A stretch of 64,000 nt of DNA from Paenibacillus macquariensis (GTDB lineage: Bacteria > Bacillota > Bacilli > Paenibacillales > Paenibacillaceae). The notes under the pieces were generated by a model. That model did no database searches. It saw only the letters and a program-made list of their open reading frames with translations, and was not told the DNA's origin. Positions 8,243-16,292 of the stretch are shown here, piece after piece; the first letter of the stretch is position 1; the number at the start of each line of letters is the position of its first letter. The stretch spans positions 310,001 to 374,000 of the forward strand of contig NZ_FTNK01000001.1 of assembly GCF_900156375.1 (NCBI RefSeq). Reading direction: 5' to 3'. The translations under genes and the position numbers were made by a program.

Positions 8243-8614
8243 CTACCCCAAGAAATACGATTGTGCTGCCTTCACTGCTAACCCTTTAATAATTTCAAAT
8301 GGTAAGTCAAACAATTTACTACCCTTTTCCTTAGCGAGTGATTTGGCTTTCTCTAATACATTATCATTTCTTACCGAGTCTAAGAATTCATGTCCTTCCC
8401 ATGTCAACCCCTTAACTAAATATTCAACCACCCTACTCCCCGATACTTTAACTGGCGTTGCGTGAATTAATCCATGTTCAAACATAAGACCTACGTTATA
8501 TTGAACCAAGCCAAATTCTTGATTATCTAATTTTATAACCAATTTGGGATTATTCTCATTGTTCTCTTCAATGAATTTTAGCGTTTCGATAATCACTTCC
8601 ATATCTCTTTTCAT
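8243..8614 (-). CDS. DUF2513 family protein
   Basis: Start at MKRDMEVIIETLKFIEE (8614), spaced nine bases from GGGAG; an ATG two codons earlier is possible. The MKRDM opening and the later LTWEGHEFLD are the signature of DUF2513, a phage- and plasmid-associated family with a winged-helix-like shape and unknown function. The C-terminal helix (FEIIKGLAVKAAQSYFLG) is also usual. About 50 bases upstream of the GIY-YIG gene, same strand. Confidence 0.8.
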   Translation of the reverse strand: MKRDMEVIIETLKFIEENNENNPKLVIKLDNQEFGLVQYNVGLMFEHGLIHATPVKVSGSRVVEYLVKGLTWEGHEFLDSVRNDNVLEKAKSLAKEKGSKLFDLPFEIIKGLAVKAAQSYFLG

Positions 8615-8651
8615 TAACATTCACTCCCTTTAAAATCGTCATTTCATGTAG

Positions 8652-8813
8652 TCATTTTTCCAATATAACTAACGACACTACGTCATTTCTGCCTCCACCA
8701 CCACCCATAGGACTCTGAGAGACTATTTTCCAACCATCATTTAATAGATTGTTCAACTCTTCAAGATTATTTTTCTTTTCGGTGAACCAACTAACAACCA
8801 ATGCTTTTTGCAC
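8652..8813 (-). CDS. Small protein, 53 aa (DUF4177-like)
   Basis: GTG 8813 follows a perfect AGGAGGTGAG. The sequence reads MQKALVVSWFTEKKNNLEEL, then LNNLLNDGWKIVSQSPMGGG, then a short hydrophobic strand (VVSLVILEK). The LNxLLNxGWxIV pattern resembles DUF4177 proteins, which have a strand-helix-strand fold. Function unknown. Lies between the DUF2513 gene and the gene at 9210. Confidence 0.65.
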   Translation of the reverse strand: MQKALVVSWFTEKKNNLEELNNLLNDGWKIVSQSPMGGGGGRNDVVSLVILEK

Positions 8814-8841
8814 TTAACTCACCTCCTACGAAATCATCGTT

Positions 8842-9210
8842 TTAAAAGAATGTAATTGATTCATCTTCCTCATCTTCTTCCAACAAAGTTGCATATTTTT
8901 CGGTTTCATGAAGTTTAGCTTCATCTATAAACCAGTTCAAAAAATGCTGAATTACTTCAATATTTGGCATCTCGTCAGGATAAAAACCTAAATTCTTTAT
9001 TGACCTGCCTATTGAACTTACTAATTGAATATGAGCTATTTGAGAATATTCCATTCCGACAGTTTCATACGCAAACTTAAAATCAAGTGATTCAATTATT
9101 TCACGAGCTGCTTTCACACTTAAATCTACGCCGCCAAATATATCACTCTTCCCCTCGATGTTGATATTTATATCTTCAGAAAACATTTCTACTTTATTAC
9201 GTTTCTCCAT
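8842..9210 (-). CDS. Hypothetical protein, 122 aa
   Basis: Start at MEKRNKVEMFSEDI (9210) because GGGAGGAAA lies upstream; the longer frame to 9288 overlaps the end of the previous gene. The protein has an Asp/Glu-rich tail (LLEEDEEDESITFF). No membrane segment or known motif. Small-island cargo; function unknown. Confidence 0.55.
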   Translation of the reverse strand: MEKRNKVEMFSEDININIEGKSDIFGGVDLSVKAAREIIESLDFKFAYETVGMEYSQIAHIQLVSSIGRSIKNLGFYPDEMPNIEVIQHFLNWFIDEAKLHETEKYATLLEEDEEDESITFF

Positions 9211-9277
9211 TTTGATTTCCTCCCTTTTATTACACCTAAAATACTTCACTCTTCTTTTAGATGAATCCTTATAAAAT

Positions 9278-9733
9278 TCAGGTTTCATTTGCTATTTTAT
9301 TGTACTTCTCTATATTGAATTGGTTCAAAATGTCGTAATAGGTTATCAGGGAGTCAGGTACAAGATCCCTACCATATTTATTAGCATTGAGTTCACCTTC
9401 AAGCATAAACTCATTGGTCGCATCGTCAACATGTATTTCTCTGTATAGCTTCCTATTCGGGTTTGCAATGTAATCAAGATGATGTCCTATTTCGTGATAA
9501 ACTGCTATTTCAAAGAATTCCTCTAATGAAAGATGCACTAACTCAGGAATTTGGCTCTTATTTAGTTCGTACATTGGTAAATTATATGCTATAAGTTTTT
9601 CGTTCAAGTTATAACCCATAAACATTGTGGTTTTCTCATAGTAGTCAATATCAAGTTCTATTAGAGGCAGACCTGTATGACAATGAACTAACATTTTCAT
9701 TTTTCCTAGGAACAGTCTATTCAATGATTCCAT
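9278..9733 (-). CDS. HExxH metallopeptidase-like protein (ImmA/IrrE-like)
   Basis: 151 residues. A zincin motif sits at H80-E-I-G-H84 (VYHEIGHHLDY), with a downstream LEGELNANKYG (about 111-121) that could give the third zinc ligand. The size and the motif followed by an ExxANxYG-type helix resemble the ImmA/IrrE (COG2856, M78) group, peptidases that cleave phage or ICE repressors. A Cro/CI-type repressor lies 1.1 kb upstream at 10877-11182, a loose version of the usual pairing. Whether it acts on that repressor cannot be told from sequence. Confidence 0.65.
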   Translation of the reverse strand: MESLNRLFLGKMKMLVHCHTGLPLIELDIDYYEKTTMFMGYNLNEKLIAYNLPMYELNKSQIPELVHLSLEEFFEIAVYHEIGHHLDYIANPNRKLYREIHVDDATNEFMLEGELNANKYGRDLVPDSLITYYDILNQFNIEKYNKIANET

Positions 9734-9804
9734 CTCATCCTTTCAGATAAAACAACTCTTTTATTTCCTAAATATGAGCTTTTTCTGTTATTTAATTAAC
9801 GATC

Positions 9805-10797
9805 TTATTCTTTTGTCCAACTATTAAAGGTACCTATTTCATTAATTCGGAAATGCTGATTATCGTACTCTCCAAACCGTCTTGATACAATGTAAGGTCC
9901 AAAATCTCCTTCGTAGTGGTAATATCCACTACTGTTAACTTTAATGACATAATCTTTCAAAGTTTTTTTGCTTATGACATTATCATAATATTCCTGTATT
10001 TTGCTGTTCATATCTATAGTGTACTCGAAGTAATAAATACGGTAATTACTCAAGCTTGCTATTTTTGTTTCTAACATTTTGCTAAATGCATCATATTTTA
10101 AAATAACCTTCTCAAGTTCTTTTAAGTTACTTAACGTGTCACTACTGGTTGGATCGTACCTTGACCAATAGCTAGGGTCTTGAGAATACATAAATTCGTT
10201 AAGTGGATCTTGAGTTACTGGGTCAGAAGATGACACAATACTAAATAAATCTCCACTTTCAGGTATGAGGTGTATTGGGTTGTTAATATCCTTTTGTAAT
10301 TCTTTAAATTTAACTGTTTCATTATTATGAAGATTGATCATAGCACTAACTAAAATTTGTCTAGTACTTTCTTCCCCCATATCTGTAGCTTCCTTTGCGG
10401 CTTGTAGAATACCAGTAGCTTTTTGCTTACTGTCTTTATTGGAACTTACATCCTGAGCTGCAGTGGACAATGTAAAAGCAATAAAAGTACTAATTAGACC
10501 TGTCCATAAGAGTAGTTGTGGATGGTCTCCCTTGACACTTCTCTTTTTAAATAAATAACCTAAACCATAATGGGTAATGAAAATAAAAATAATCATAAAT
10601 AGAATCAAGACAATTGAACTATTCCTTAATGTTGAAAACCAAAAGTGACGAATCTCTGCTTCCAGTCGATGTGTACTTGGGTGAAGATATGCCTCTAATC
10701 TAAAAGACCATTTTAAGATACTCAGAAAAACTAGCATTATAATGAAACACGTTGTTGTAATAATTATGTTACGATTGACTTTAAATGAATGCTTCAT
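9805..10797 (-). CDS. Membrane protein, 330 aa, unknown
   Basis: Three hydrophobic segments are visible: about 10-30 (IIITTTCFIIMLVFLSIL), 58-78 (SIVLILFMIIFIFITHYG) and 95-113 (LLLWTGLISTFIAFTLSTAA). A roughly 215-residue soluble domain follows, with Tyr-rich stretches (SNYRIYYFEYTIDM). It could be a membrane-anchored sensor or effector. Ribosome site weak (GTAGGTTGGG). Not recognised. Confidence 0.65.
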   Translation of the reverse strand: MKHSFKVNRNIIITTTCFIIMLVFLSILKWSFRLEAYLHPSTHRLEAEIRHFWFSTLRNSSIVLILFMIIFIFITHYGLGYLFKKRSVKGDHPQLLLWTGLISTFIAFTLSTAAQDVSSNKDSKQKATGILQAAKEATDMGEESTRQILVSAMINLHNNETVKFKELQKDINNPIHLIPESGDLFSIVSSSDPVTQDPLNEFMYSQDPSYWSRYDPTSSDTLSNLKELEKVILKYDAFSKMLETKIASLSNYRIYYFEYTIDMNSKIQEYYDNVISKKTLKDYVIKVNSSGYYHYEGDFGPYIVSRRFGEYDNQHFRINEIGTFNSWTKE

Positions 10798-10876
10798 GTA
10801 TTCGACCCAACCTACCTTCTATGATCTAAAAAACCTTTTTAGATACTACTAAGCATTTAATGAAACTAGTATTTCA

Positions 10877-11182
10877 TTAATTCAAAATTCCTATTATCTG
10901 TGCAACCACGTCGGACAGTCTCTCAACTTCAGTTTCAAATTCTCTAGCTCTATTTTCCCAGTATACATTCTTTATAGATGCTGACTCTTCGCCAAATAAT
11001 AAATAGTCAGTTGTAACATTAAAAATAATTGATATCTTCTTTAATCTTTCGAAGTTGGGTTCTCTTGATCCAGATTCATAGCCAGATATGGTCATTTCAC
11101 CTACATCTAACTGATTTCCTAAATCCTTTTGAGTCATTTTTGATTGCTTTCGCAGTGTTTTTAGTCTGTTACCAAACGTCAT
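10877..11182 (-). CDS. Cro/CI-family repressor
   Basis: 101 residues from ATG 11182 (MTFGNRLKTLRKQSKMTQKD); an upstream extension to 11275 lacks a ribosome site. Classic XRE HTH: MTQKDLGNQLDVGEMTISGY, then GSREPNFERLKKIS and the terminal TTDYLLFG of bacterial SinR/Xre-type repressors. A C-terminal helix (about 75-100) probably dimerises. Typical master regulator of a prophage or ICE. The HExxH protein at 9278-9733 may be its partner. Confidence 0.85.
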   Translation of the reverse strand: MTFGNRLKTLRKQSKMTQKDLGNQLDVGEMTISGYESGSREPNFERLKKISIIFNVTTDYLLFGEESASIKNVYWENRAREFETEVERLSDVVAQIIGILN

Positions 11183-11240
11183 GTATTTATCAACTCCATA
11201 TGCTGTTGAAATCAATATTTGATAGTCATCTATACCGAAC

Positions 11241-11660
11241 CTATCCTTCAAAACGGACGCCGAGGGACAATCCAATTAAAATGAAAGAAACAATAAAAAG
11301 CAACACATATACCCATACCACTGTAAACCTAGACTTTCCATCGAGAAATGCTAACGAAGGATGTATTAGTCCAAAAGGAATTAGGATTATTGATGAAAGC
11401 ATAAAAGTGACAGGAATGGCTGTTATCTTGCTGTATGGGGCTGCTATAAAAACAAGGAAACAAAAAAGAGCAGCAGTAATGACAATAGAATATTTATACT
11501 TATTAAGCGTTTTTACTCTTTGACGCCCATTGGAATTCGCTTCATAATAACTTGATATAAATTTATCTTGGATATAACTGTAGACCTTATCGTTGGTCTT
11601 TGACTCTTTATTTATCTGCGTCATTTCCTTGTTAAATCTCTTTTGGGTTGGAGTTGACAA
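11241..11660 (-). CDS. Membrane protein, about 139 aa, unknown
   Basis: Start proposed at TTG 11660 after AGAGGTG; an ATG at 11705 in the same frame lacks a ribosome site. A soluble N-terminal region (about 1-55) precedes three helices: YSIVITAALFCFLVFIAA, ITAIPVTFMLSSIILIPFGL and FTVVWVYVLLFIVSFILIG. A SLATT-like arrangement (soluble helix plus two or three TM helices) is conceivable, but I cannot support it. Its 3' end lies just upstream of the repressor gene. Confidence 0.55.
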   Translation of the reverse strand: MSTPTQKRFNKEMTQINKESKTNDKVYSYIQDKFISSYYEANSNGRQRVKTLNKYKYSIVITAALFCFLVFIAAPYSKITAIPVTFMLSSIILIPFGLIHPSLAFLDGKSRFTVVWVYVLLFIVSFILIGLSLGVRFEG

Positions 11661-11711
11661 ACATTCACCTCTTTTCAACTTCTGAATAAAAACTCTTATT
11701 AACACTGCCTC

Positions 11712-11804
11712 TTACTTCTTAAACCTAGCTTTCAAAACCACAATTAAACCTCCGATGCAGATTCCAGTTATAGTCCAACCTACAATAAATAATACTGAAC
11801 TCAT
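11712..11804 (-). CDS. Tiny single-helix membrane protein, 30 aa
   Basis: ATG 11804 behind AAAGGAGTG. The protein is almost entirely one transmembrane helix (MSSVLFIVGWTITGICIGGL) with a basic tail (KARFKK). Small hydrophobic peptides of this kind are either membrane-complex subunits or toxins of type I systems; nothing here decides between them. Same strand as the membrane protein that follows. Confidence 0.5.
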   Translation of the reverse strand: MSSVLFIVGWTITGICIGGLIVVLKARFKK

Positions 11805-11865
11805 GATGTTCACTCCTTTCTTGTTGTTAAATCAAACTTTGCGTAAAATCCGTGTTTGATTCAAT

Positions 11866-12483
11866 CTACTCTTTTTTTAATCCTAATTCCTTTTCCTCAC
11901 TAGATTCTATCCCTACTGTCATTCTAACATTCGTTGCTGCCTCTGAACGTACCCCGCTTCCTTCCTTACCTTCATTAGCTCTAATTAGAACTCTACCTTT
12001 GTTTATTGCTTCTGTTTCCGAATACATGTTTTCAAACTTTTCAGCTATCATTTTGCTTTCGTAAGCGATATACAGCACACCGTTATCTTCTTTGGATGCT
12101 ATTTTTACTGAATCGGACGGTAAGAACTCATTGATTTCTTTTAATGCCCGTTCAATGGGTAAAAAATAATCGCCAGAATATCCTGTCACTGATACCTCAT
12201 TGACCATTTCAAGATCAGTGTTAATAGAAACATCAAAGACGTTATCATTTTCAAATGTATAGCTGTCTCTATAGTGTGAGTCATACTTATCGTATTTACC
12301 TTCAAAATCTTCAAGTCTTCCTCCTAGCTTTGGAGGTATGACTTCTTTAGTCTCATCTTGTGATGGAGTGGCTATAGAGTACTTTACTGGTTTTGATACT
12401 TCAGTTGTACTAGTTACACTATTGGAACATGCACTAGTTATCAGTGTAAGTAAAATCGTAGAGATTAAATAAGATGGCTTCAT
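11866..12483 (-). CDS. Lipoprotein, 205 aa, unknown
   Basis: A signal peptide with lipobox (LLTLITSAC, Cys at about 19) shows it is lipidated at the cell surface. The mature part is Ser/Thr-rich at first and then globular, with a repeat-free alpha/beta look (DVSINTDLEMVNEVSVTG, FLPIERALKEINEFLPSD). Family not recognised. Such lipoproteins in islands may act in exclusion or signalling, but there is no direct evidence. Confidence 0.65.
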   Translation of the reverse strand: MKPSYLISTILLTLITSACSNSVTSTTEVSKPVKYSIATPSQDETKEVIPPKLGGRLEDFEGKYDKYDSHYRDSYTFENDNVFDVSINTDLEMVNEVSVTGYSGDYFLPIERALKEINEFLPSDSVKIASKEDNGVLYIAYESKMIAEKFENMYSETEAINKGRVLIRANEGKEGSGVRSEAATNVRMTVGIESSEEKELGLKKE

Positions 12484-12641
12484 AATTGTAATTACCTTCC
12501 CCTATAATAAATATCAAAATGTATAGGATTATTTTACCACGTTAACAGTATTTGAGTATGGTAGTGCGGCTTTTAGATTTGAAACAGCATAAAATAGCGA
12601 TTATTCCAATGTAGGAAAAAAAGTCCATACTACAGCTATAT

Positions 12642-12673
12642 AAAAAGCCTTGAGACAATTACTCTCAGGGCTT
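12642..12673 (-). terminator. Terminator (island repeat copy 2)
   Basis: Stem AAGCCTTGAGA / TCTCAGGGCTT at 12646-12673 with a minus-strand T-run. The two arms are identical to those at 4902-4930. It ends the transcript of the gene at 13101-12763. Confidence 0.75.
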
Positions 12674-12762
12674 CAAGTTAAATCTAATATATTAAATATT
12701 TAAACGCTTCTAATGAAAGACTGGTTTTATTAAGACAAATATGTATTAGATTAGGCTTCTTT

Positions 12763-13101
12763 CTACTCTGGGACTATCAGAATTTCAACTGGATCTTCAT
12801 CTTGAAATACTTGTCTTGTTTTTTTATCAACACTTATAGGAAATTCCATACTGTTCAAATAGAAAAAATAATGAGTATCAGTTTCTTTATCAAAGACAAC
12901 ACCCTTATATAAATGTTTTAGTGCATCCATCACTTTATTTAAATCTGAAACTTCAATTTCTTCCATTGGTTCTAGTGTCATAGATAAACCTTCAATCTCT
13001 TCAAACAGTTTAATCTTATCTTCTACATGTCTTGAATGCTTTATAAGCAGCTCGTTGGCAAGGTTTTTCATAAATTTAAATTCTTTGGATTCTTCTCCCA
13101 C
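12763..13101 (-). CDS. Hypothetical protein, 112 aa
   Basis: GTG 13101 with AAAGGAGTG about 12 bases upstream, a long spacing. The N-terminal third is helical and charged; the C-terminal half has alternating strands (THYFFYLNSMEFPISVDKKT). No recognised family. Followed by its own terminator. Confidence 0.55.
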   Translation of the reverse strand: MGEESKEFKFMKNLANELLIKHSRHVEDKIKLFEEIEGLSMTLEPMEEIEVSDLNKVMDALKHLYKGVVFDKETDTHYFFYLNSMEFPISVDKKTRQVFQDEDPVEILIVPE

Positions 13102-13272
13102 TAGCTAGAGACACTCCTTTCATCATTGATATCATCACTAAATATAGTAAGAAAATTATATCATTTTAACTGATATTTACAATCTAAAATGCTGATGTAC
13201 TAAAATAAGCATTTTATAGAGTTTTTCTCAATAATGCACTAAACAACACCATATAAATTTCAATATGTATTT

Positions 13273-13470
13273 TTACTTTAAAGATAAAGTTATCAATTCA
13301 ACTATTAAATTCAATCCCCAAGGAATCACTCTTTGATCATGTCGTAATACATTTATCAATAAAATCTTGTACTGTCTTAAAAGCTTGGCATCGCTAAGAG
13401 TAAGATATAAAACACTTTCATAATTAGCCTCATCTGTTTCTTTATTAACTTCATTTTTTTCCAAATTCAA
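13273..13470 (-). CDS. Doubtful small protein, 65 aa
   Basis: The frame starts at a TTG without a clear ribosome site. The sequence (LTLSDAKLLRQYKILLINVL) looks protein-like, but there is no other support. May be a decayed remnant. Confidence 0.3.
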   Translation of the reverse strand: MNLEKNEVNKETDEANYESVLYLTLSDAKLLRQYKILLINVLRHDQRVIPWGLNLIVELITLSLK

Positions 13471-13779
13471 TAATTAATTTTCATCGTGATAAGCCTCAAA
13501 AAAGAGCGATATATTCTATGCTCATTTCTCATGCATCTCTAAGGTTCAATCAAATCATTCATAGAAAGCTGATCCACACAGTTCGGAAATTCTAATCAAT
13601 AATATTTATCAGTATATTAACAGTTCCTCTAACACGACATTTTAGACACTTAGCGATATGCTGAATTGATTTATTATTCTGAATCTATTAAATCCACCTA
13701 TCAAATAGGAATGGCTTAGGATGGATTTTAGAAGGGTTGAGAATGATCGCTAACTATTAAGATGTTGGTTACACTGCGA

Positions 13780-14014
13780 TCTCGAAAATACAAGTAAAAC
13801 AAAAAAAAGAGATTGAAATCATGATTTAAAGGTAATGAAAAAGATGAACTATTTGAATCTGTATTTGGGAGGAACACAATGTCCTTGGCAAAAATGGATT
13901 GAGTACTTAGACTAGTAAGGGAGAAGTTTTCCGCAAGCTGAAGAAAGCCTTGCCAGATATGCAATTTGTCTTAAAGTCAATTCCCAGACCTACGGTTATA
14001 CTTGTCCATTTTAA
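13780..14014 (+). pseudogene. Degenerate plus-strand coding remnant
   Basis: Consecutive protein-like stretches in different frames can be joined: SKIQVKQKKEIEIM, then NEKDELFESVFGRNTMSLAK, then (after a TGA) VLRLVREKFSAS, then, after a one-base slip, EESLARYAICLKVNSQTYG to TAA at 14012. At least one stop and two frame changes interrupt it. The parent protein is not identified. Confidence 0.4.
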
Positions 14015-14093
14015 GCCGTTTTTTAGTGTTATAAATAGCAGGGATACCACAGCTTACCATGTCTATGATTACATTTTTCTGGTTAAGGATTAC

Positions 14094-14119
14094 AAAAAAG
14101 CGCCTATTGCTAGACGCTT
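14094..14119 (-). terminator. Rho-independent terminator, probably of the rep gene
   Basis: Minus-strand hairpin AAGCG..CTA..GCAA..TAG..CGCTT followed by TTTTTTG. It lies about 190 bases past the stop of the Rep gene. Confidence 0.55.
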
Positions 14120-14310
14120 CGAATTGTTGCTAATAACTCATATCTTTATTATTAATGTAATGAAAAGAATCCTATTACTGAACAAGTAACCTATTCTTAT
14201 CAGAATACAAATATCGGTAAAATTTATTGTTGTATCAATAGCTTTCCCCTTTAAACGCTGCACCTTCCTGATATATTAATGACAAATAAAAAAGCAACTG
14301 AATAAACCGT

Positions 14311-15537
14311 TTACGCAAACAATTCACTAATATCAAGACCATCTTTTTTCTTCTTTGGTACATATGTATAAGATTTATCAGGCTTAACTTCTTCTATTGT
14401 TTCAATTCCATTCAATACTCGAAACTGTTTATAAATATCTACTAATAAATCATAATCTAATTCCCCATACTCCTTGATCTTCATAATAATAAACTCTTTT
14501 AATTCTACATTTTCTTCCTTGTCTAAGTCTCGTTTATTTATTGAATCAGTACCAATATCCTTAAACGTATACCATTCAGGATTATCTTCGAGAATACCGA
14601 AACTTCCATCATCATAAACAAAGAAATATCCATGTTCTTTAGCAATCTTATCCTTTTTATCTCTTATCAACGATCTTCGTTTCCGCTCAACCGTATCCAT
14701 TGCTTTTTCAATTTCTGATTCAATTGTACATACAGCCTTTTCATTGGTGTTCTTATTAGTTATTCTGCTTATTTTAGACTCAGCAACCTTCATAAACTCA
14801 GGATTGTCCATCTGTTGTGCATAATAGATATAGTCACTTTCAATTAGATTGCTGCCCCCCTTCCAATTTCCATATTGAATGATTAGTTCATCAACTGAAA
14901 CATCGGGAAGTAAAGTAATCTCTTCTGGAACATCTAGAACATCCTGTTCATCAATTCCACGAATAAAATATGTATTAGGTTCTCGTTCATATTTTCCACA
15001 CTTGGTATAAACTGATTTACCTTGAACATATCGTATGAGTTTCTTTTCCTTCATTGAAGCAATGTCCTTTTCCGCTGTTTTAATATTGCAGTCCAGTATA
15101 TCCTTCATATTATTCATAGAATGAGAAAAACCATCTTTGAATCGATGTAGTATACACATAAAATATAATTCATCTGGTACATCAGTTCTATTGTATAGAC
15201 TAGATTTAATTTGTTCATGACGAGTAAAGTCTGTAAACGTAACGGTAATCAATTTATCATAGTTATCAATAAGAGGATCGTAATCAAAATTCAGAACACC
15301 TTTTTCCTTCAACGCTACAAGATGCTTTAATGTATTGTCTTTGTTTCTGCTTGGCTTATCATTATAATAAGTTTGAATATTACTAAGCATACTTACAGAC
15401 GTTTCAGTTGCATCCAAGAATGGCGTCCATCTACAAGCAACCAGTGAATAAAAATACCATTGAATAGGAGAGAGTTTATATACTCCTTTTTCCATAAAAA
15501 CATTATAAAATTTAATAAAACCTTTTTCATTTAACAT
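14311..15537 (-). CDS. Rep-like winged-helix replication initiator
   Basis: 408 residues; ATG 15537 is ten bases after GGAGG. The N-terminal region (LSPIQWYFYSLVACRW, then NTLKHLVALKEKGVLNFDYD) and a second helix-turn-wing-like unit (about 125-165, NNMKDILDCNIKTAEKDIAS) suggest a two-winged-helix initiator of the type used by Gram-positive plasmids and phages. A charged linker and a Lys-rich tail (YVPKKKKDGLDISELFA) follow; the LDISELF end resembles a clamp- or helicase-loader-binding tail, but that is a guess. Four repeats lie 170-300 bases upstream, which supports a replication role. No ATPase motif is seen. Confidence 0.6.
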   Translation of the reverse strand: MLNEKGFIKFYNVFMEKGVYKLSPIQWYFYSLVACRWTPFLDATETSVSMLSNIQTYYNDKPSRNKDNTLKHLVALKEKGVLNFDYDPLIDNYDKLITVTFTDFTRHEQIKSSLYNRTDVPDELYFMCILHRFKDGFSHSMNNMKDILDCNIKTAEKDIASMKEKKLIRYVQGKSVYTKCGKYEREPNTYFIRGIDEQDVLDVPEEITLLPDVSVDELIIQYGNWKGGSNLIESDYIYYAQQMDNPEFMKVAESKISRITNKNTNEKAVCTIESEIEKAMDTVERKRRSLIRDKKDKIAKEHGYFFVYDDGSFGILEDNPEWYTFKDIGTDSINKRDLDKEENVELKEFIIMKIKEYGELDYDLLVDIYKQFRVLNGIETIEEVKPDKSYTYVPKKKKDGLDISELFA

Positions 15538-15707
15538 TTCATAGTAACCTCCGAATAATAGAAAACAATAAATATAATTGTGCCTTTGATCTTATCTTCT
15601 GACCTTTACCAAGCATAAGCGAATAACTAACCTGCTATTCCCTTCTGTTAGTAAGTTTTCTGTTTATAAGTATTCTGTTAATATTACCCCAATTACCGTC
15701 CAATAAA

Positions 15708-15840
15708 TGACATTGTTTGGGGTAATGGTTATGTCATTAAAGTTACATGAAACGGGGGTATGGTTATGTCACAAACAGGACATTTTTTGGGGGTATGGTG
15801 GAATCTAATGTCACTTTAATGACATCATTTGGGGGTATGG
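15708..15840. repeat. Four iteron-like direct repeats upstream of rep
   Basis: Four 21-base copies with consensus TGACATnnTTTGGGGGTATGG lie at 15708-15728, 15743-15763, 15778-15798 and 15820-15840. Start-to-start distances are 35, 35 and 42. An inverted pair TGTCATTAAAGT (15732-15743) / ACTTTAATGACA (15813-15824) brackets the middle copies. This is what an iteron-type origin or Rep autoregulatory region looks like. The last copy lies within the 3' end of the gene at 15811-16002. Confidence 0.7.
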
Positions 15841-16002
15841 CATTCTTTCCATGAGTGATGCTATGTAGTCTGATTTATGATAAAGATATACATTTTTTCC
15901 GATATGTTTTTTGTCATCAACAACTTTATAATGAGTGATTCCATTCATCAGCAACCATCCAACCATTCTCTTTGAGTGAATAAAAATTGTGTTACTTTCC
16001 AT
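15811..16002 (-). CDS. Small protein, 63 aa (DUF5659-like)
   Basis: Start taken at ATG 16002 (MESNTIFIHSKRMVGWLL), ten bases from GGAGG; a GTG two codons earlier is possible. The pattern, a strand, a helix with LLMNGI, then KNVYLYHKSDYI, resembles DUF5659, small phage/plasmid proteins. Its last codons (MPYPQMMSLK) are encoded by iteron copy 4. Probably part of the replication module upstream of Rep. Confidence 0.55.
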   Translation of the reverse strand: MESNTIFIHSKRMVGWLLMNGITHYKVVDDKKHIGKNVYLYHKSDYIASLMERMPYPQMMSLK

Positions 16003-16248
16003 TTTCACCTATCCTCCGTTTCTTGAAATTACCTTCCTTGTCTAGTTTATGCTAGAGGTTTTCACTTGTAAGGATAGACTGCTAAGTTATTTATCCCTCG
16101 AACAATCTCAGCAGTACTTTCCACCTTTACAATATAGTTGTCAATAGTCAAATCTAAAAAGGAAATGAGTTAATCTGAAAGCACAAATTCGTGCTATCCT
16201 CTTACCATTTTTCAACCTCCACAATTGGAGAGTGAAAACCTAATCCTA

Positions 16249-16280
16249 GAAAATCGGAACAAGCCATATAGACCTGTTCC
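16249..16280 (-). terminator. Rho-independent terminator of the tail-like gene
   Basis: Minus-strand stem GGAACA..GTC / GGC..TGTTCC followed by GATTTTC, directly after the stop at 16293. The rest of the 284-base gap 16009-16292 shows only a short hairpin AGCAC-AAATTC-GTGCT near 16180. Confidence 0.6.
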
Positions 16281-16292
16281 AGTGTTGTTCAA

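Larger units (their letters stand above)
13471..14310. other. Gene-poor stretch with decayed coding remnant
   Basis: 840 bases without an intact gene. A weak minus-strand terminator-like hairpin with TTTTTT is at 13498-13523, a plus-strand pseudogene-like segment at about 13780-14014, and the likely rep terminator at 14094-14119. The rest is AT-rich with no motif that I can see. Confidence 0.5.

Noticed and set aside
11029..11523. Plus-strand 164-codon frame
   Set aside because: Antisense to the Xre repressor and a membrane protein that have better starts; no own ribosome site.
15708..15840. Iterons as a CRISPR-like array
   Set aside because: The gaps between copies are short, uneven and partly inverted repeats of each other, and no cas gene is near.
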